A stretch of 33,946 nt of DNA, taken from IMG/VR virus record IMGVR_UViG_3300037069_001770, positions 1 to 33,946 of that record. The stretch is one strand, 5' to 3'. Below are positions 8,059 through 15,017 of this stretch, piece after piece. Numbering within the stretch: the stretch's first letter is position 1; each line of letters begins with the position of its first letter. Origin of the DNA: a virus. Made by a program: the position numbers and the translations under genes. A model generated the notes under the pieces. It did not search any database. It had not been told where the DNA came from and saw only the letters and a list, made by a program, of their open reading frames with translations.

Positions 8059-9069
8059 ATGATGTCACCGAACCACTCCCTGTCCGGGCTGCCCGTCGCC
8101 TACGGCGGGTGCCTGCTCTACGAACTGACCACCGGCATCCAGCTCGCCTGGGGCGTCCCGCACATCGTCGCGGTCATCGTCGCCGGGTGGTGCAACTGGC
8201 CCGACTGCGACTCTCTGAAATCCACCGTCACCTCATCACTGGGCATCATCACCCGCGCTCTACACGAGCTCGTCGTCGTGGCGTGTGCTCTGATCTACTA
8301 CGCCACCCGCAGTGAGAAGGACGATCCTAAGAAGCCCGTCATCCACCGGGGCGCCACCCACACCTGGCCGGGTGCTGCGTTCATGGGCGCTCTGGTCGCC
8401 GCGATCTGCCTGATCTGGCCCCACTGGGGCACCGTCGGCGTGCTCGGCATCTCCCTGCACTGGGCTGCGCGCGGCCTGTACTTCCCCACCTCACCCGACA
8501 AACAACTCGGCAAAAACGCCCTGAAAGACAAAGGCCTGCTCGCCCGCATCGGGATCGTCACCTACCACCAGATGGGCGTGGCCCTGAAACGCAACGCCGT
8601 CGACGTCCTACGCACCCTGCCCATGCCCGGGAAGTACCTACGGGCCTCCGGCCGCACCGGCACCGCCGCGATCTGTTTCGGGGTCGCCTACCTCGCCGTC
8701 GACGCCACCCGCGTCATCGCAACCCCGTGGGCAGGGCTGCTCGGTTTGGCCGCGTTCGTCGGGATCATCACCCACATGGTCGGCGACTCGATCACCGAGT
8801 ACGGGATCTGCTGGTTCTTCCCGTTCAAGCATCCCCGCACCGGTCGCCGGTGGGAGTTCGTGCACCTGCCCAAATGGTTGGCTTTCAAGGCCGGGCATGC
8901 TTTCGAGTACTGGGTGATGTCACCTCTGTTGATCGCCTCAGCACTGATCCTCATGCCTGGCGGGTTCGCCCTGTTCTTAGAGGTCACCACCGCGTGGCGA
9001 GCCAATCACCCGCACATCACGGCGCTACGGTTCGCGCCATGGCAGAAGACACCCCCGTTACTGACGTGA
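8059..9069 (+). CDS. YdjM-like membrane-bound metal-dependent hydrolase
   Basis: A 336-residue polytopic membrane protein. The family signature is visible in order: an early His (H6), a PDCDSLKS Asp pair (49-51), HRGATHTW (96-103), and THMVGDSITEYG (238-249) followed by FFPF. These His/Asp residues are the putative metal ligands of the YdjM (DUF457) family, whose members are integral inner-membrane proteins; substrates are not established. Several hydrophobic helices separate the motifs. An AGGAGG ribosome site sits six bases before the first of two adjacent ATGs. It is the last gene of the accessory island and overlaps the next head gene by 31 bases. It may alter the host membrane or wall during infection; that is inference. 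Confidence 0.8.
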   Translation: MMSPNHSLSGLPVAYGGCLLYELTTGIQLAWGVPHIVAVIVAGWCNWPDCDSLKSTVTSSLGIITRALHELVVVACALIYYATRSEKDDPKKPVIHRGATHTWPGAAFMGALVAAICLIWPHWGTVGVLGISLHWAARGLYFPTSPDKQLGKNALKDKGLLARIGIVTYHQMGVALKRNAVDVLRTLPMPGKYLRASGRTGTAAICFGVAYLAVDATRVIATPWAGLLGLAAFVGIITHMVGDSITEYGICWFFPFKHPRTGRRWEFVHLPKWLAFKAGHAFEYWVMSPLLIASALILMPGGFALFLEVTTAWRANHPHITALRFAPWQKTPPLLT

Positions 9070-9512
9070 TCGACGAGGACAAAACCCCGGAGACTGACGC
9101 CGCAGCGGCGGTGAAGTCCCGTCGGGTGCGCCGCCCCCAAGCCGTGCTCGACCAGCAGGACACCGAGCCCGAGCCCGAGGCCAGCTCGCACCCCCTGGAG
9201 CTCGCCGCGCACCGCCCCTCAGCGCCGCACACCCTGACCGGATCGTGGGTCGCCGGGCACGTCAGCTCCGCCGACTACGTCGTCGCTAAGGACCACGCTT
9301 ATCTCACCTGGTACCCGGAGGGCTGCCAGCAGACCTCGACACGGCTGCTGTGGACCCGGGGTCAGCACGTGCTGCGGGAGTACTACGACCGTTTCGGTGG
9401 CGACGACACCCCCAACGAACCGCACCTGGCGATGCCGGTCAATGAGCCCGGTGGCGGTCTGTTCGATGAGGGCCGGGGTTTGCAGTCACTGGGTTCGGTC
9501 ATTCTCGAATGA
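9039..9512 (+). CDS. Head-region protein of unknown function
   Basis: A 157-residue product. The first 65 residues are polar and acidic with a basic patch (KSRRVRRPQ) and probably disordered. The C-terminal half is more ordered, with VAGHVSSADYVVAKDHAYL and a Trp/Tyr-rich stretch. The start at ATG 9039 lies inside the end of the YdjM-like gene without a clear ribosome site, consistent with coupling. The stop overlaps the next start (ATGA). From its place just before the head-tail connector it may be a head completion or minor head protein; I cannot name the family. Confidence 0.65.
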   Translation: MAEDTPVTDVIDEDKTPETDAAAAVKSRRVRRPQAVLDQQDTEPEPEASSHPLELAAHRPSAPHTLTGSWVAGHVSSADYVVAKDHAYLTWYPEGCQQTSTRLLWTRGQHVLREYYDRFGGDDTPNEPHLAMPVNEPGGGLFDEGRGLQSLGSVILE

Positions 9513-10135
9513 ACCCGGTAGTCACGGTCGATCAGGTCCGTGCCTACCTGTCGAGTCCACCGTGGTCAGGGGCACAGGAGGCGGCGTGCGCTCTGCTGAT
9601 CCTTCAGCGCCAGCGTGAGCTTCAGAACTACCTCAACTGCCCGATCGACCCGCAGGCTCGCACGGAGCTGGTGGCCATTTTGGAGTCCGGCCTGCTGGTG
9701 ACGACCTGGCCGGTGTTTCAACTGCTGGCGATCGACACGACGACGTTGTCGCCGGGCGCGTTCTACGGCCAACCCCTGCCCACCCCGTACACGTGGCGTG
9801 ATGAGGGGTGGGTGACGGCTCCGCCCCTTGCGGCCGGGGGGGCGTTGATGTCGCGCCCGTACAGTCTGCTCGCCGGGGACACCGCGCCGACGAAGGTGGC
9901 GACCACCTATCTGGGTGGGTGGGGGCCGCAGCCCGACCTCACCGGGGCGATCATTCAGAAGGTGGCGGCGGTAATGCTCAACCGCCACGATGACACGGTC
10001 ACCGCCCGCGCACTGGACACCAAGGCACCACCGCCGTTGAAAGAGGAGTGGACCCCGGGCGAGCTGAAGGCCCTGTCTTACCGGCGTCGCCCGCGCGGCG
10101 GGATGCACCCGACGCCCCTGGGGAGCGGCTGGTGA
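9509..10135 (+). CDS. Head-tail connector (gp6/adaptor-like) protein
   Basis: A 208-residue protein whose N-terminal half is helical: it begins VVTVDQVRAYLSSPPW and continues through EAACALLILQRQRELQNYLN, as in gp6-type adaptors of the portal. A beta segment and a late helix (LTGAIIQKVAAVMLNRHDDT) follow. Such adaptors form a ring beneath the portal to join head and tail. Start and stop both overlap neighbours by four bases (ATGA, GTGA). The assignment rests on fold-like features and gene order, not on a unique motif. Confidence 0.65.
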   Translation: MNPVVTVDQVRAYLSSPPWSGAQEAACALLILQRQRELQNYLNCPIDPQARTELVAILESGLLVTTWPVFQLLAIDTTTLSPGAFYGQPLPTPYTWRDEGWVTAPPLAAGGALMSRPYSLLAGDTAPTKVATTYLGGWGPQPDLTGAIIQKVAAVMLNRHDDTVTARALDTKAPPPLKEEWTPGELKALSYRRRPRGGMHPTPLGSGW

Positions 10136-10620
10136 CGATTCGGGTGAGCGTCGAGGGCTTGACCGGGGTCAAGGAACACTTCGAGGAGATGCGGCAGCGC
10201 GCGCAGGACGTGTCCCCGGCGTGGGAGGAGTTCCTGAACTGGTGGGTGGTCACCAACGTTGAGCAGTTCACGTCACGCGGGGCCCGCTGGCGCACCCCGT
10301 GGAAGCCGCTTGCGCCTTCTACGGTGTCGGAGAAGCGCAGGGCCGGGTATTTGTCCGAGCCGCTGGTGCGCACGACGCGGTTGCGCAATGCGATGACCAG
10401 GCGTCCCCTGGAGGTGGAGCGGGTTTCGGCGACCGACGTGGAGGCGGGGACGGACTTGTACTACGCGAAGTATCACCAGTCGGGTACCCGGTACATGCCC
10501 GCCCGTAAGTTGATCAACGCTGAGGCGATCGCCAGAGAGGGCGCGGCCGGGTCCGCCGTGCTGTCATGGATCATCGACGGCGTGCCCAACACGGGCGGCA
10601 TCCAACGACTGGAGCGCTGA
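10132..10620 (+). CDS. Virion morphogenesis / tail completion protein (gpG/gpS-like)
   Basis: A 162-residue protein resembling the phage virion morphogenesis family (Mu gpG, P2 gpS). The family core is WRTPWKPLAPSTVSEKR followed by a leaving-group-like LVRTTRLRNAM block and a YYAKYHQSGTRYMPAR beta-hairpin near the end, which matches the usual W-x-P-L / T-x-x-x-K / LR / YA-x-x-H-Q-x-G order. These proteins act in head or tail completion before the two join. The GTG start at 10132 overlaps the upstream stop. Confidence 0.75.
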   Translation: MTIRVSVEGLTGVKEHFEEMRQRAQDVSPAWEEFLNWWVVTNVEQFTSRGARWRTPWKPLAPSTVSEKRRAGYLSEPLVRTTRLRNAMTRRPLEVERVSATDVEAGTDLYYAKYHQSGTRYMPARKLINAEAIAREGAAGSAVLSWIIDGVPNTGGIQRLER

Positions 10621-11004
10621 ATGGACTACCTGGACTGCCCATTCTGTGAACGGGTTCTCAATGAGGACTACGATCGCAACCGCTCCGATGACTACGGGGT
10701 GTGCTTCGAGCCGCTGAACCCGGTGACCCCCGGGCACCTACTGGTGGTCTCGCGCGTCCACCTTGAAACCCCGGTGTCGTCGCCTTACATCACCGGCAAG
10801 CTAATGGACCTCGCCGCGCAGATCACCGCGCGCCTCAACACCGACGCGAACATCATCACCTCCAGTGGTCCGGCCGCCACCCAGACGGTGCGGCACTGCC
10901 ACCTGCACATCGTGCCCCGCCACGCCGGGGACGGCCTGAAGCTGCCGTGGACCGACCAGCCCAAGACGGTGGCCGTGGACTGGAGAGGTGACGCCGGTGC
11001 TTGA
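10621..11004 (+). CDS. HIT-family nucleotide-binding hydrolase/transferase
   Basis: A 127-residue histidine-triad protein. A zinc-knuckle-like CPFC opens it (residues 6-9). Then come FEPLNPVTPGHLLVVSRVH, the conserved substrate-pocket strand, and the triad His92-x-His94-x-His96 in TVRHCHLHIVPRH, with His94 the expected nucleophile. HIT enzymes hydrolyse or transfer nucleoside monophosphates (AMP-lysine, Ap4A and similar). Length and motif spacing look intact, so it should be active. The gene starts directly after the upstream stop and overlaps the next gene, within neck and tail genes. A nucleotide-metabolism or anti-defence role is possible; a structural role is less likely given the full active site. 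Confidence 0.88.
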   Translation: MDYLDCPFCERVLNEDYDRNRSDDYGVCFEPLNPVTPGHLLVVSRVHLETPVSSPYITGKLMDLAAQITARLNTDANIITSSGPAATQTVRHCHLHIVPRHAGDGLKLPWTDQPKTVAVDWRGDAGA

Positions 11005-11293
11005 CTCGATGCACCGTGCCCGCGTCGGCCAGACCATCAAGGTGACCCTCTACGCCCAGCTCGGCACGTGGCCCGACGACACCGACCCGCTGCTGGGCTT
11101 GTTCAATAATCCGCAGCTCGCCCAGACCGCGCAGGATGCCCTCAACGGTGCGACGGCGCGCGGGGTGCCGTGGATCGCCGTCGGGCGTCTGATCTACCCG
11201 ATGGTCAACCCGATCATCCCCGGTGAGTTCCTGGGGGTGGCGATCAGTGATGAGGTCGCCGAGCGGATCGCTAGCGCGGTGTCCGGTGGCTGA
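10997..11293 (+). CDS. Small neck/tail-region protein
   Basis: About 98 residues with alternating hydrophobic strands (VGQTIKVTLYAQLG, PWIAVGRLIYPMVNP) and a final helix (AISDEVAERIASAVSG). The family is not recognised. GTG 10997 is preferred because GAGAGG lies eight bases upstream; GTG 10988 is in frame and possible. It overlaps both neighbours. A tail-terminator or neck role is inferred from its place between the gpG-like gene and the sheath. Confidence 0.6.
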   Translation: MLDSMHRARVGQTIKVTLYAQLGTWPDDTDPLLGLFNNPQLAQTAQDALNGATARGVPWIAVGRLIYPMVNPIIPGEFLGVAISDEVAERIASAVSGG

Positions 11294-11924
11294 GCACGGC
11301 GCGAAACCTGTCCGTGATCAGGTCACGGCGCTACTGGCGGCCGACCTGCCAAACCGGATCCCCGCTGTCACCAATCTGTGGGCGCTGGACGCGGCGGAAC
11401 TACCCACCCCCGACATGATCCACTCCGGGGACATCGCCGACGGCGCGCTCGACCATCGGGGCGAAACATGGATCGAGGTCATCACCCCCCGGCTGATGCC
11501 CCGCACCCGCACCATGGGCCTGAACCCCAGTGGCTACATGACCCACCGGTACCGGTACTCGGCGCGGATCTACGTGTGGGTGATCTCTCCGGTATGGGAT
11601 GACGCCGTGGACATCCGGGACCGCACCGCCACCGTCACCCGCGACTCCCTGATGGCCTACCCGACGCTGGCTGTGCCCCCCGCCAGCGGTGACACCGGCT
11701 TCCTGGTGCGCTACGACACGATCTCTGAGGAGTTCGGGGAGCCGTTTCGGGTGGGGCAGCGCAACGGTGGTTCCCCCCGGGTGCGCGCCGGTGCCCTGCT
11801 CAACTATGAGATCGAGCACGAGTACGCGGCCGGTGACCCGCTGACCACCGCCGCGTGGGGCACGTTTAACACCCTGAACCTGAAGGTGACGCTGGTACCG
11901 GTTTTGACCCGCATCGGAGGATGA
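11286..11924 (+). CDS. Neck/tail-terminator-region protein
   Basis: A 212-residue protein. An N-terminal helix (RDQVTALLAADLPNRIP) leads to strands that include RYRYSARIYVWVISPVWDDA and a helical segment with RDRTATVTRDSLMAYPTLA. It ends in long beta strands. This helix-then-sheet order resembles tail-terminator proteins that cap the tube, but no diagnostic motif is visible. The GTG start overlaps the previous stop by eight bases, and the stop overlaps the next ATG. Confidence 0.6.
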   Translation: MAEHGAKPVRDQVTALLAADLPNRIPAVTNLWALDAAELPTPDMIHSGDIADGALDHRGETWIEVITPRLMPRTRTMGLNPSGYMTHRYRYSARIYVWVISPVWDDAVDIRDRTATVTRDSLMAYPTLAVPPASGDTGFLVRYDTISEEFGEPFRVGQRNGGSPRVRAGALLNYEIEHEYAAGDPLTTAAWGTFNTLNLKVTLVPVLTRIGG

Positions 11925-12130
11925 CCATGATAACTTTGATCAACACCGGCCGTAGTGGCGTCGTCTACGACGAGTCAGGTCATTCCGTCGGCGGCGGCGA
12001 CCGGGTCGAAATCGAGGAAATCAACCCCGTCGCCCAAACCGCCATCGACATCGGGCAACTGCGCTGCGAAGACAACACCCAAGACGAACCCGCTGATGCG
12101 CCGGAGCCCGGCGCGTCGCAACCGGAGTAG
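11921..12130 (+). CDS. Small acidic protein preceding the tail sheath
   Basis: A 69-residue acidic product, unrecognised. Its N-terminus carries a predicted beta hairpin (ITLINTGRSGVVYDESG). The C-terminal third is rich in Asp, Glu and Pro and probably disordered. Small proteins in this position directly before the sheath are common in Mu-type myoviruses. The start is ATG 11921 (ATGA overlap); a second ATG six bases on is equally possible. Confidence 0.6.
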   Translation: MTMITLINTGRSGVVYDESGHSVGGGDRVEIEEINPVAQTAIDIGQLRCEDNTQDEPADAPEPGASQPE

Positions 12131-12179
12131 CGCCGCGACCCTGCGATGATCCGCCCGTGCCGATCCACGGGAGGACCGC

Positions 12180-13643
12180 ATGGCTGTAGGTGTCACCGTC
12201 ACGCGGACCGCATCAGCGGGATCGCTGTACCCGATTCCGGTGCCCTCGGCCCGGTATTTCGTGGTCGGCCTATCCGATCGTGGCCCCCTGGCTGACGTGG
12301 TCCGCGTGACCAGCATGGCGCAGTTCGAGGCGTCATTCGGGGTGCGCCAGTCCTACGGGAACCTCTACGACGACGTCGCTACGTTCTTTTCCGAGGGCGG
12401 CGGGGAGGCCTTCGTCGCTCGCGTGGTCGGCCCGGCCGCCACCCAGGGCTCACTGGCGACCCCGTTGCAAGACCGCGCCGGTACCCCGGTGAACACCATG
12501 CAGGTGACCGCCAAAGGCCCCGGCGCGTGGTCGTCGAACGTCACCATCTCGGTCATCGCCGGGACGGTGCCCAACACGTTCACTTTGTCGATCGTCTATC
12601 TCGGTATCGAGGTGGAGCGTTACGCCAACCTGGTCTCACCGCAGGACGCGGTGACCAAAACGGCCGGGTCGGCGTGGGTCACGATCACCGACCTCGCCTC
12701 GGCGACGGCCGCCCCGAACAACAACCCGGCAGTGTCCGGACCGACGGCACTGTCGGCCGGTGCTGATGACCGGGCGTCGGTGACGGCCGCGATGATGGTG
12801 ACGGCCCTGGCCCGTTTCGGCACTCAGTTCGGGGACGGTTGTGTGGCCATCCCAGGTGGTGGGGACGCCACTCACGCGGGTTTGATCGCTCACGCCACCG
12901 CCAATAACCGCACCGCGATCTGCGTGTCGTCCCGGGGGGCGACCTCCACTCAGTTGGCGACCCTGGCGGCTTCCTACGCCAGTGAGTACGCGGGCCTGTT
13001 CGCCCCGTGGATCCAGACCCGGGACGCCTACGGGGGCATTCTGGTCATCCCCCCGGACGGGTATGTGGCCGCCGTGCGGGCGCGAGCACACCGCGACGTC
13101 GGTCCGTGGCAGGCCCCGGCCGGTGAGCGTGCCCGGTCGTCGGTGGTGGTGGGTGTCGATCAGATCTTCGATGCGGTCACCGCCAACGGGCTCGACGACG
13201 CGAAGGTCAACGCGATCCTGCCGACCACTACGGGGGTCCGGCTTTACGGGTGGCGGTCACTGTCGGCCGACCCGGCGAACTGGCGCCTGCTCACGGGAAT
13301 CGACACGATCAACCGGATCGTCATCGCCGCCCAGAATGAGCTGGCCGATCTGGTGTTCTCCACGATCGACTCCAAGGGGCACCTGCTGGCCCGCGTGGAG
13401 GGCGCCCTGATCGGCATCGTGGCGCCCATGGCGGATCAGGGTGGCCTTTATGAGTGGGTCGACGCCGACCCCAACGGGGGGAACCCGATCTTGCGTGACC
13501 CCGGTTACCAGGTCACTACCGACCCGACGCGGGAGGTGGCCTCGGCGAACATGGTCAAGGCCACGGTCGCGGTGCGGGTCGCCCCGACCGGTGCATTGAT
13601 CGCATTGACCGTCACCAAAGTCGGCGTGACCCGGCGATTCTGA
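12180..13643 (+). CDS. Contractile tail sheath protein
   Basis: A 487-residue protein that forms the outer sheath. The start of the conserved fold is seen in the N-terminal SARYFVVGLSDRGPLADVVR segment. The ADFEA-like VTSMAQFEASFG and the YDDVATFFSEGGGEAFVARV block are characteristic of sheath proteins. The C-terminal sheath domain carries ARAHRDVGPWQAPAGE, then LYGWRSLSADPANWRL and a last tail with VATDP-like and GALIALTVTKVGVTRRF strands. Downstream lies the tube gene, the usual order. A GGGAGG site precedes the ATG by five bases. This gene fixes the phage as a myovirus. Confidence 0.93.
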   Translation: MAVGVTVTRTASAGSLYPIPVPSARYFVVGLSDRGPLADVVRVTSMAQFEASFGVRQSYGNLYDDVATFFSEGGGEAFVARVVGPAATQGSLATPLQDRAGTPVNTMQVTAKGPGAWSSNVTISVIAGTVPNTFTLSIVYLGIEVERYANLVSPQDAVTKTAGSAWVTITDLASATAAPNNNPAVSGPTALSAGADDRASVTAAMMVTALARFGTQFGDGCVAIPGGGDATHAGLIAHATANNRTAICVSSRGATSTQLATLAASYASEYAGLFAPWIQTRDAYGGILVIPPDGYVAAVRARAHRDVGPWQAPAGERARSSVVVGVDQIFDAVTANGLDDAKVNAILPTTTGVRLYGWRSLSADPANWRLLTGIDTINRIVIAAQNELADLVFSTIDSKGHLLARVEGALIGIVAPMADQGGLYEWVDADPNGGNPILRDPGYQVTTDPTREVASANMVKATVAVRVAPTGALIALTVTKVGVTRRF

Positions 13644-13654
13644 GGGAGTAGAGG

Positions 13655-14068
13655 ATGAAGGCTGCTGCCAGGCAGTGGTTGGTCACGGTGGCCGCCCTGG
13701 GCAATCGGACGTTCGCCGAGAAGTCAGGCGGGGAAAAGAAGTCCGAGACGTCGAAGTGGCGCGACGGTGGCGCCGTCTACTCCGATGTGATCACCGCGCC
13801 ACCGGAGATCTCTGACGTGGTGCTCACCAACGCCTATGACCCGGCTCTCGACGCGGCCATGATCTCCACCCTGATCGAGCAGGTCGGGGTGCTGACCACC
13901 ACGATCACCCAGATCCCCCTGTATGGGGACATGACCCGCACCCCGGGGGTCAAACCGCTGGTGTATTCGGGTGCGGTGCTCACGGCGGTGACCCCACCGG
14001 AGCCCAACGCCAACTCGGGTGACCCGTCGACGTACAAGCTCACGTTCTCTGTCAACGCCTTGGACTAG
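13655..14068 (+). CDS. Tail tube protein
   Basis: A 137-residue product placed 11 bases after the sheath gene, with a GAGG ribosome site. The expected tube features can be seen: an N-terminal strand after ARQWLVTVAALGN, a loop with KSGGEKKSETSKWRDGG, then paired strands YSDVITAPPEISDVVLT and a C-terminal TYKLTFSVNALD strand. Tube proteins of this size polymerise around the tape measure and are enclosed by the sheath. The assignment combines gene order, length and beta pattern. Confidence 0.8.
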   Translation: MKAAARQWLVTVAALGNRTFAEKSGGEKKSETSKWRDGGAVYSDVITAPPEISDVVLTNAYDPALDAAMISTLIEQVGVLTTTITQIPLYGDMTRTPGVKPLVYSGAVLTAVTPPEPNANSGDPSTYKLTFSVNALD

Positions 14069-14089
14069 CACCCCCGTCCACGGGTGGTG

Positions 14090-14133
14090 CGGGCCGACCT
14101 CGGATAGCACGCACAGGGGTCGAGGTCGGCCCG
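14090..14133 (+). terminator. Hairpin between tube and chaperone genes
   Basis: A perfect 13-bp stem has CGGGCCGACCTCG (14090-14102) on the left arm and CGAGGTCGGCCCG (14121-14133) on the right. No T tract follows. It can reduce transcription into the tail-assembly genes, which are needed in lower amounts than sheath and tube. Confidence 0.65.
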
Positions 14134-14164
14134 GACTGCCCGTGACCCCTGTGAGGAGACCCCT

Positions 14165-14719
14165 GTGACTACCTACGATCCTGGCTTCACCCATCAGACT
14201 CGCGACGTTGAGGACCCGGCGCCCGGCGTCGAGCAGGCCGACCGCGCCGAACCGCTGTCGAGTCTCGACGAGCTCCAGATGGCGCTACAGCAGTCCGATG
14301 CGGTCGCCGAGTGCGAGTTCGAGGACTACGTGCTCTACGGGCCGGGCAAGGTGATCCGGTTGACGTGTTCCACGGAGCTGGATCAGGCCGACCTGAAGGC
14401 TGACCAACTGGCCGCGATCCCCCGTTCTTATCGGCGCAAGCGCATCCCTGACGCCACGAAAATGGATGAGGCTGAGGCGTTCGCGCGGGTCATCGGGCGC
14501 CAGACCCGGGAGATCGCCCTGCTGAAGGACGGTACTTACCGGCCGCTGGATGGCACGTTCGAGGACCCGGCTGTGCTGGCCGCGTTCGGGGCCGCCGAGC
14601 CGTATGTGGCGGTGGGTCGCATCTTTGTCAAGGACGCCTATCTGATGCGCGCCGGTGAGGAGCTGATCGAAGCGTGCGGCTACGGGGAGACCAAACCGGG
14701 TGAGGCGGACCCTACTTAG
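14165..14719 (+). CDS. Tail assembly chaperone, short product
   Basis: A 184-residue acidic protein between tube and tape measure, the standard place for the first tail assembly chaperone. It contains a disordered acidic N-terminus, LSSLDELQMALQQS, a strand block with VIRLTCSTELDQADLKADQL, and a helical C-terminal part. The GTG start has GTGAGGAG upstream. It ends at TAG 14717-14719. The -1 frame opens at 14704, so ribosomes slipping within 14704-14719 (probably at GGACCCT, 14707-14713) would make a longer fusion, as in lambda G/GT. Confidence 0.75.
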   Translation: MTTYDPGFTHQTRDVEDPAPGVEQADRAEPLSSLDELQMALQQSDAVAECEFEDYVLYGPGKVIRLTCSTELDQADLKADQLAAIPRSYRRKRIPDATKMDEAEAFARVIGRQTREIALLKDGTYRPLDGTFEDPAVLAAFGAAEPYVAVGRIFVKDAYLMRAGEELIEACGYGETKPGEADPT

Positions 14720-14949
14720 TTCCCGGTCCGCGCGAGCGCTACCGGGAGTCGGTGATCGAGTGGCTGGCGGGGTTGGGTCCGGTGCAGGAGGCCGGGATGG
14801 TGGCCCGGTTGTTTCATCAGGACCCGGTGGCGCTGCTCGATGACGGTGGGAACGAGTGGCCGATGTTGGTGCGGGTCGCCGCTGCCCGCTATGTGGCGCG
14901 TGTGGAGGAGCGGGAGGCTAAGCGGGCGCAGGAGCAGGCTAAGGACTGA
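14704..14949 (+). CDS. Tail assembly chaperone, -1 frameshift extension
   Basis: This frame has no start codon before GTG 14752, yet it reads as sensible coding sequence from just after its stop at 14701-14703: GPRERYRESVIEWLAGLGPV, then a helix-rich segment ending EEREAKRAQEQAKD. It is shifted -1 from the upstream chaperone and lies before the tape measure, exactly as gpT follows gpG. The extension is about 75 residues. Independent initiation at GTG 14752 after GGGAG is an alternative. Confidence 0.7.
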   Translation, partial: GGPYLVPGPRERYRESVIEWLAGLGPVQEAGMVARLFHQDPVALLDDGGNEWPMLVRVAAARYVARVEEREAKRAQEQAKD

Positions 14950-15017
14950 CGGCCGCGTGTCGCGCCTCCTGGGGGCTGCTGGCGCTGCCACGATCACCGG
15001 GACTCGGGAGGTGATCG

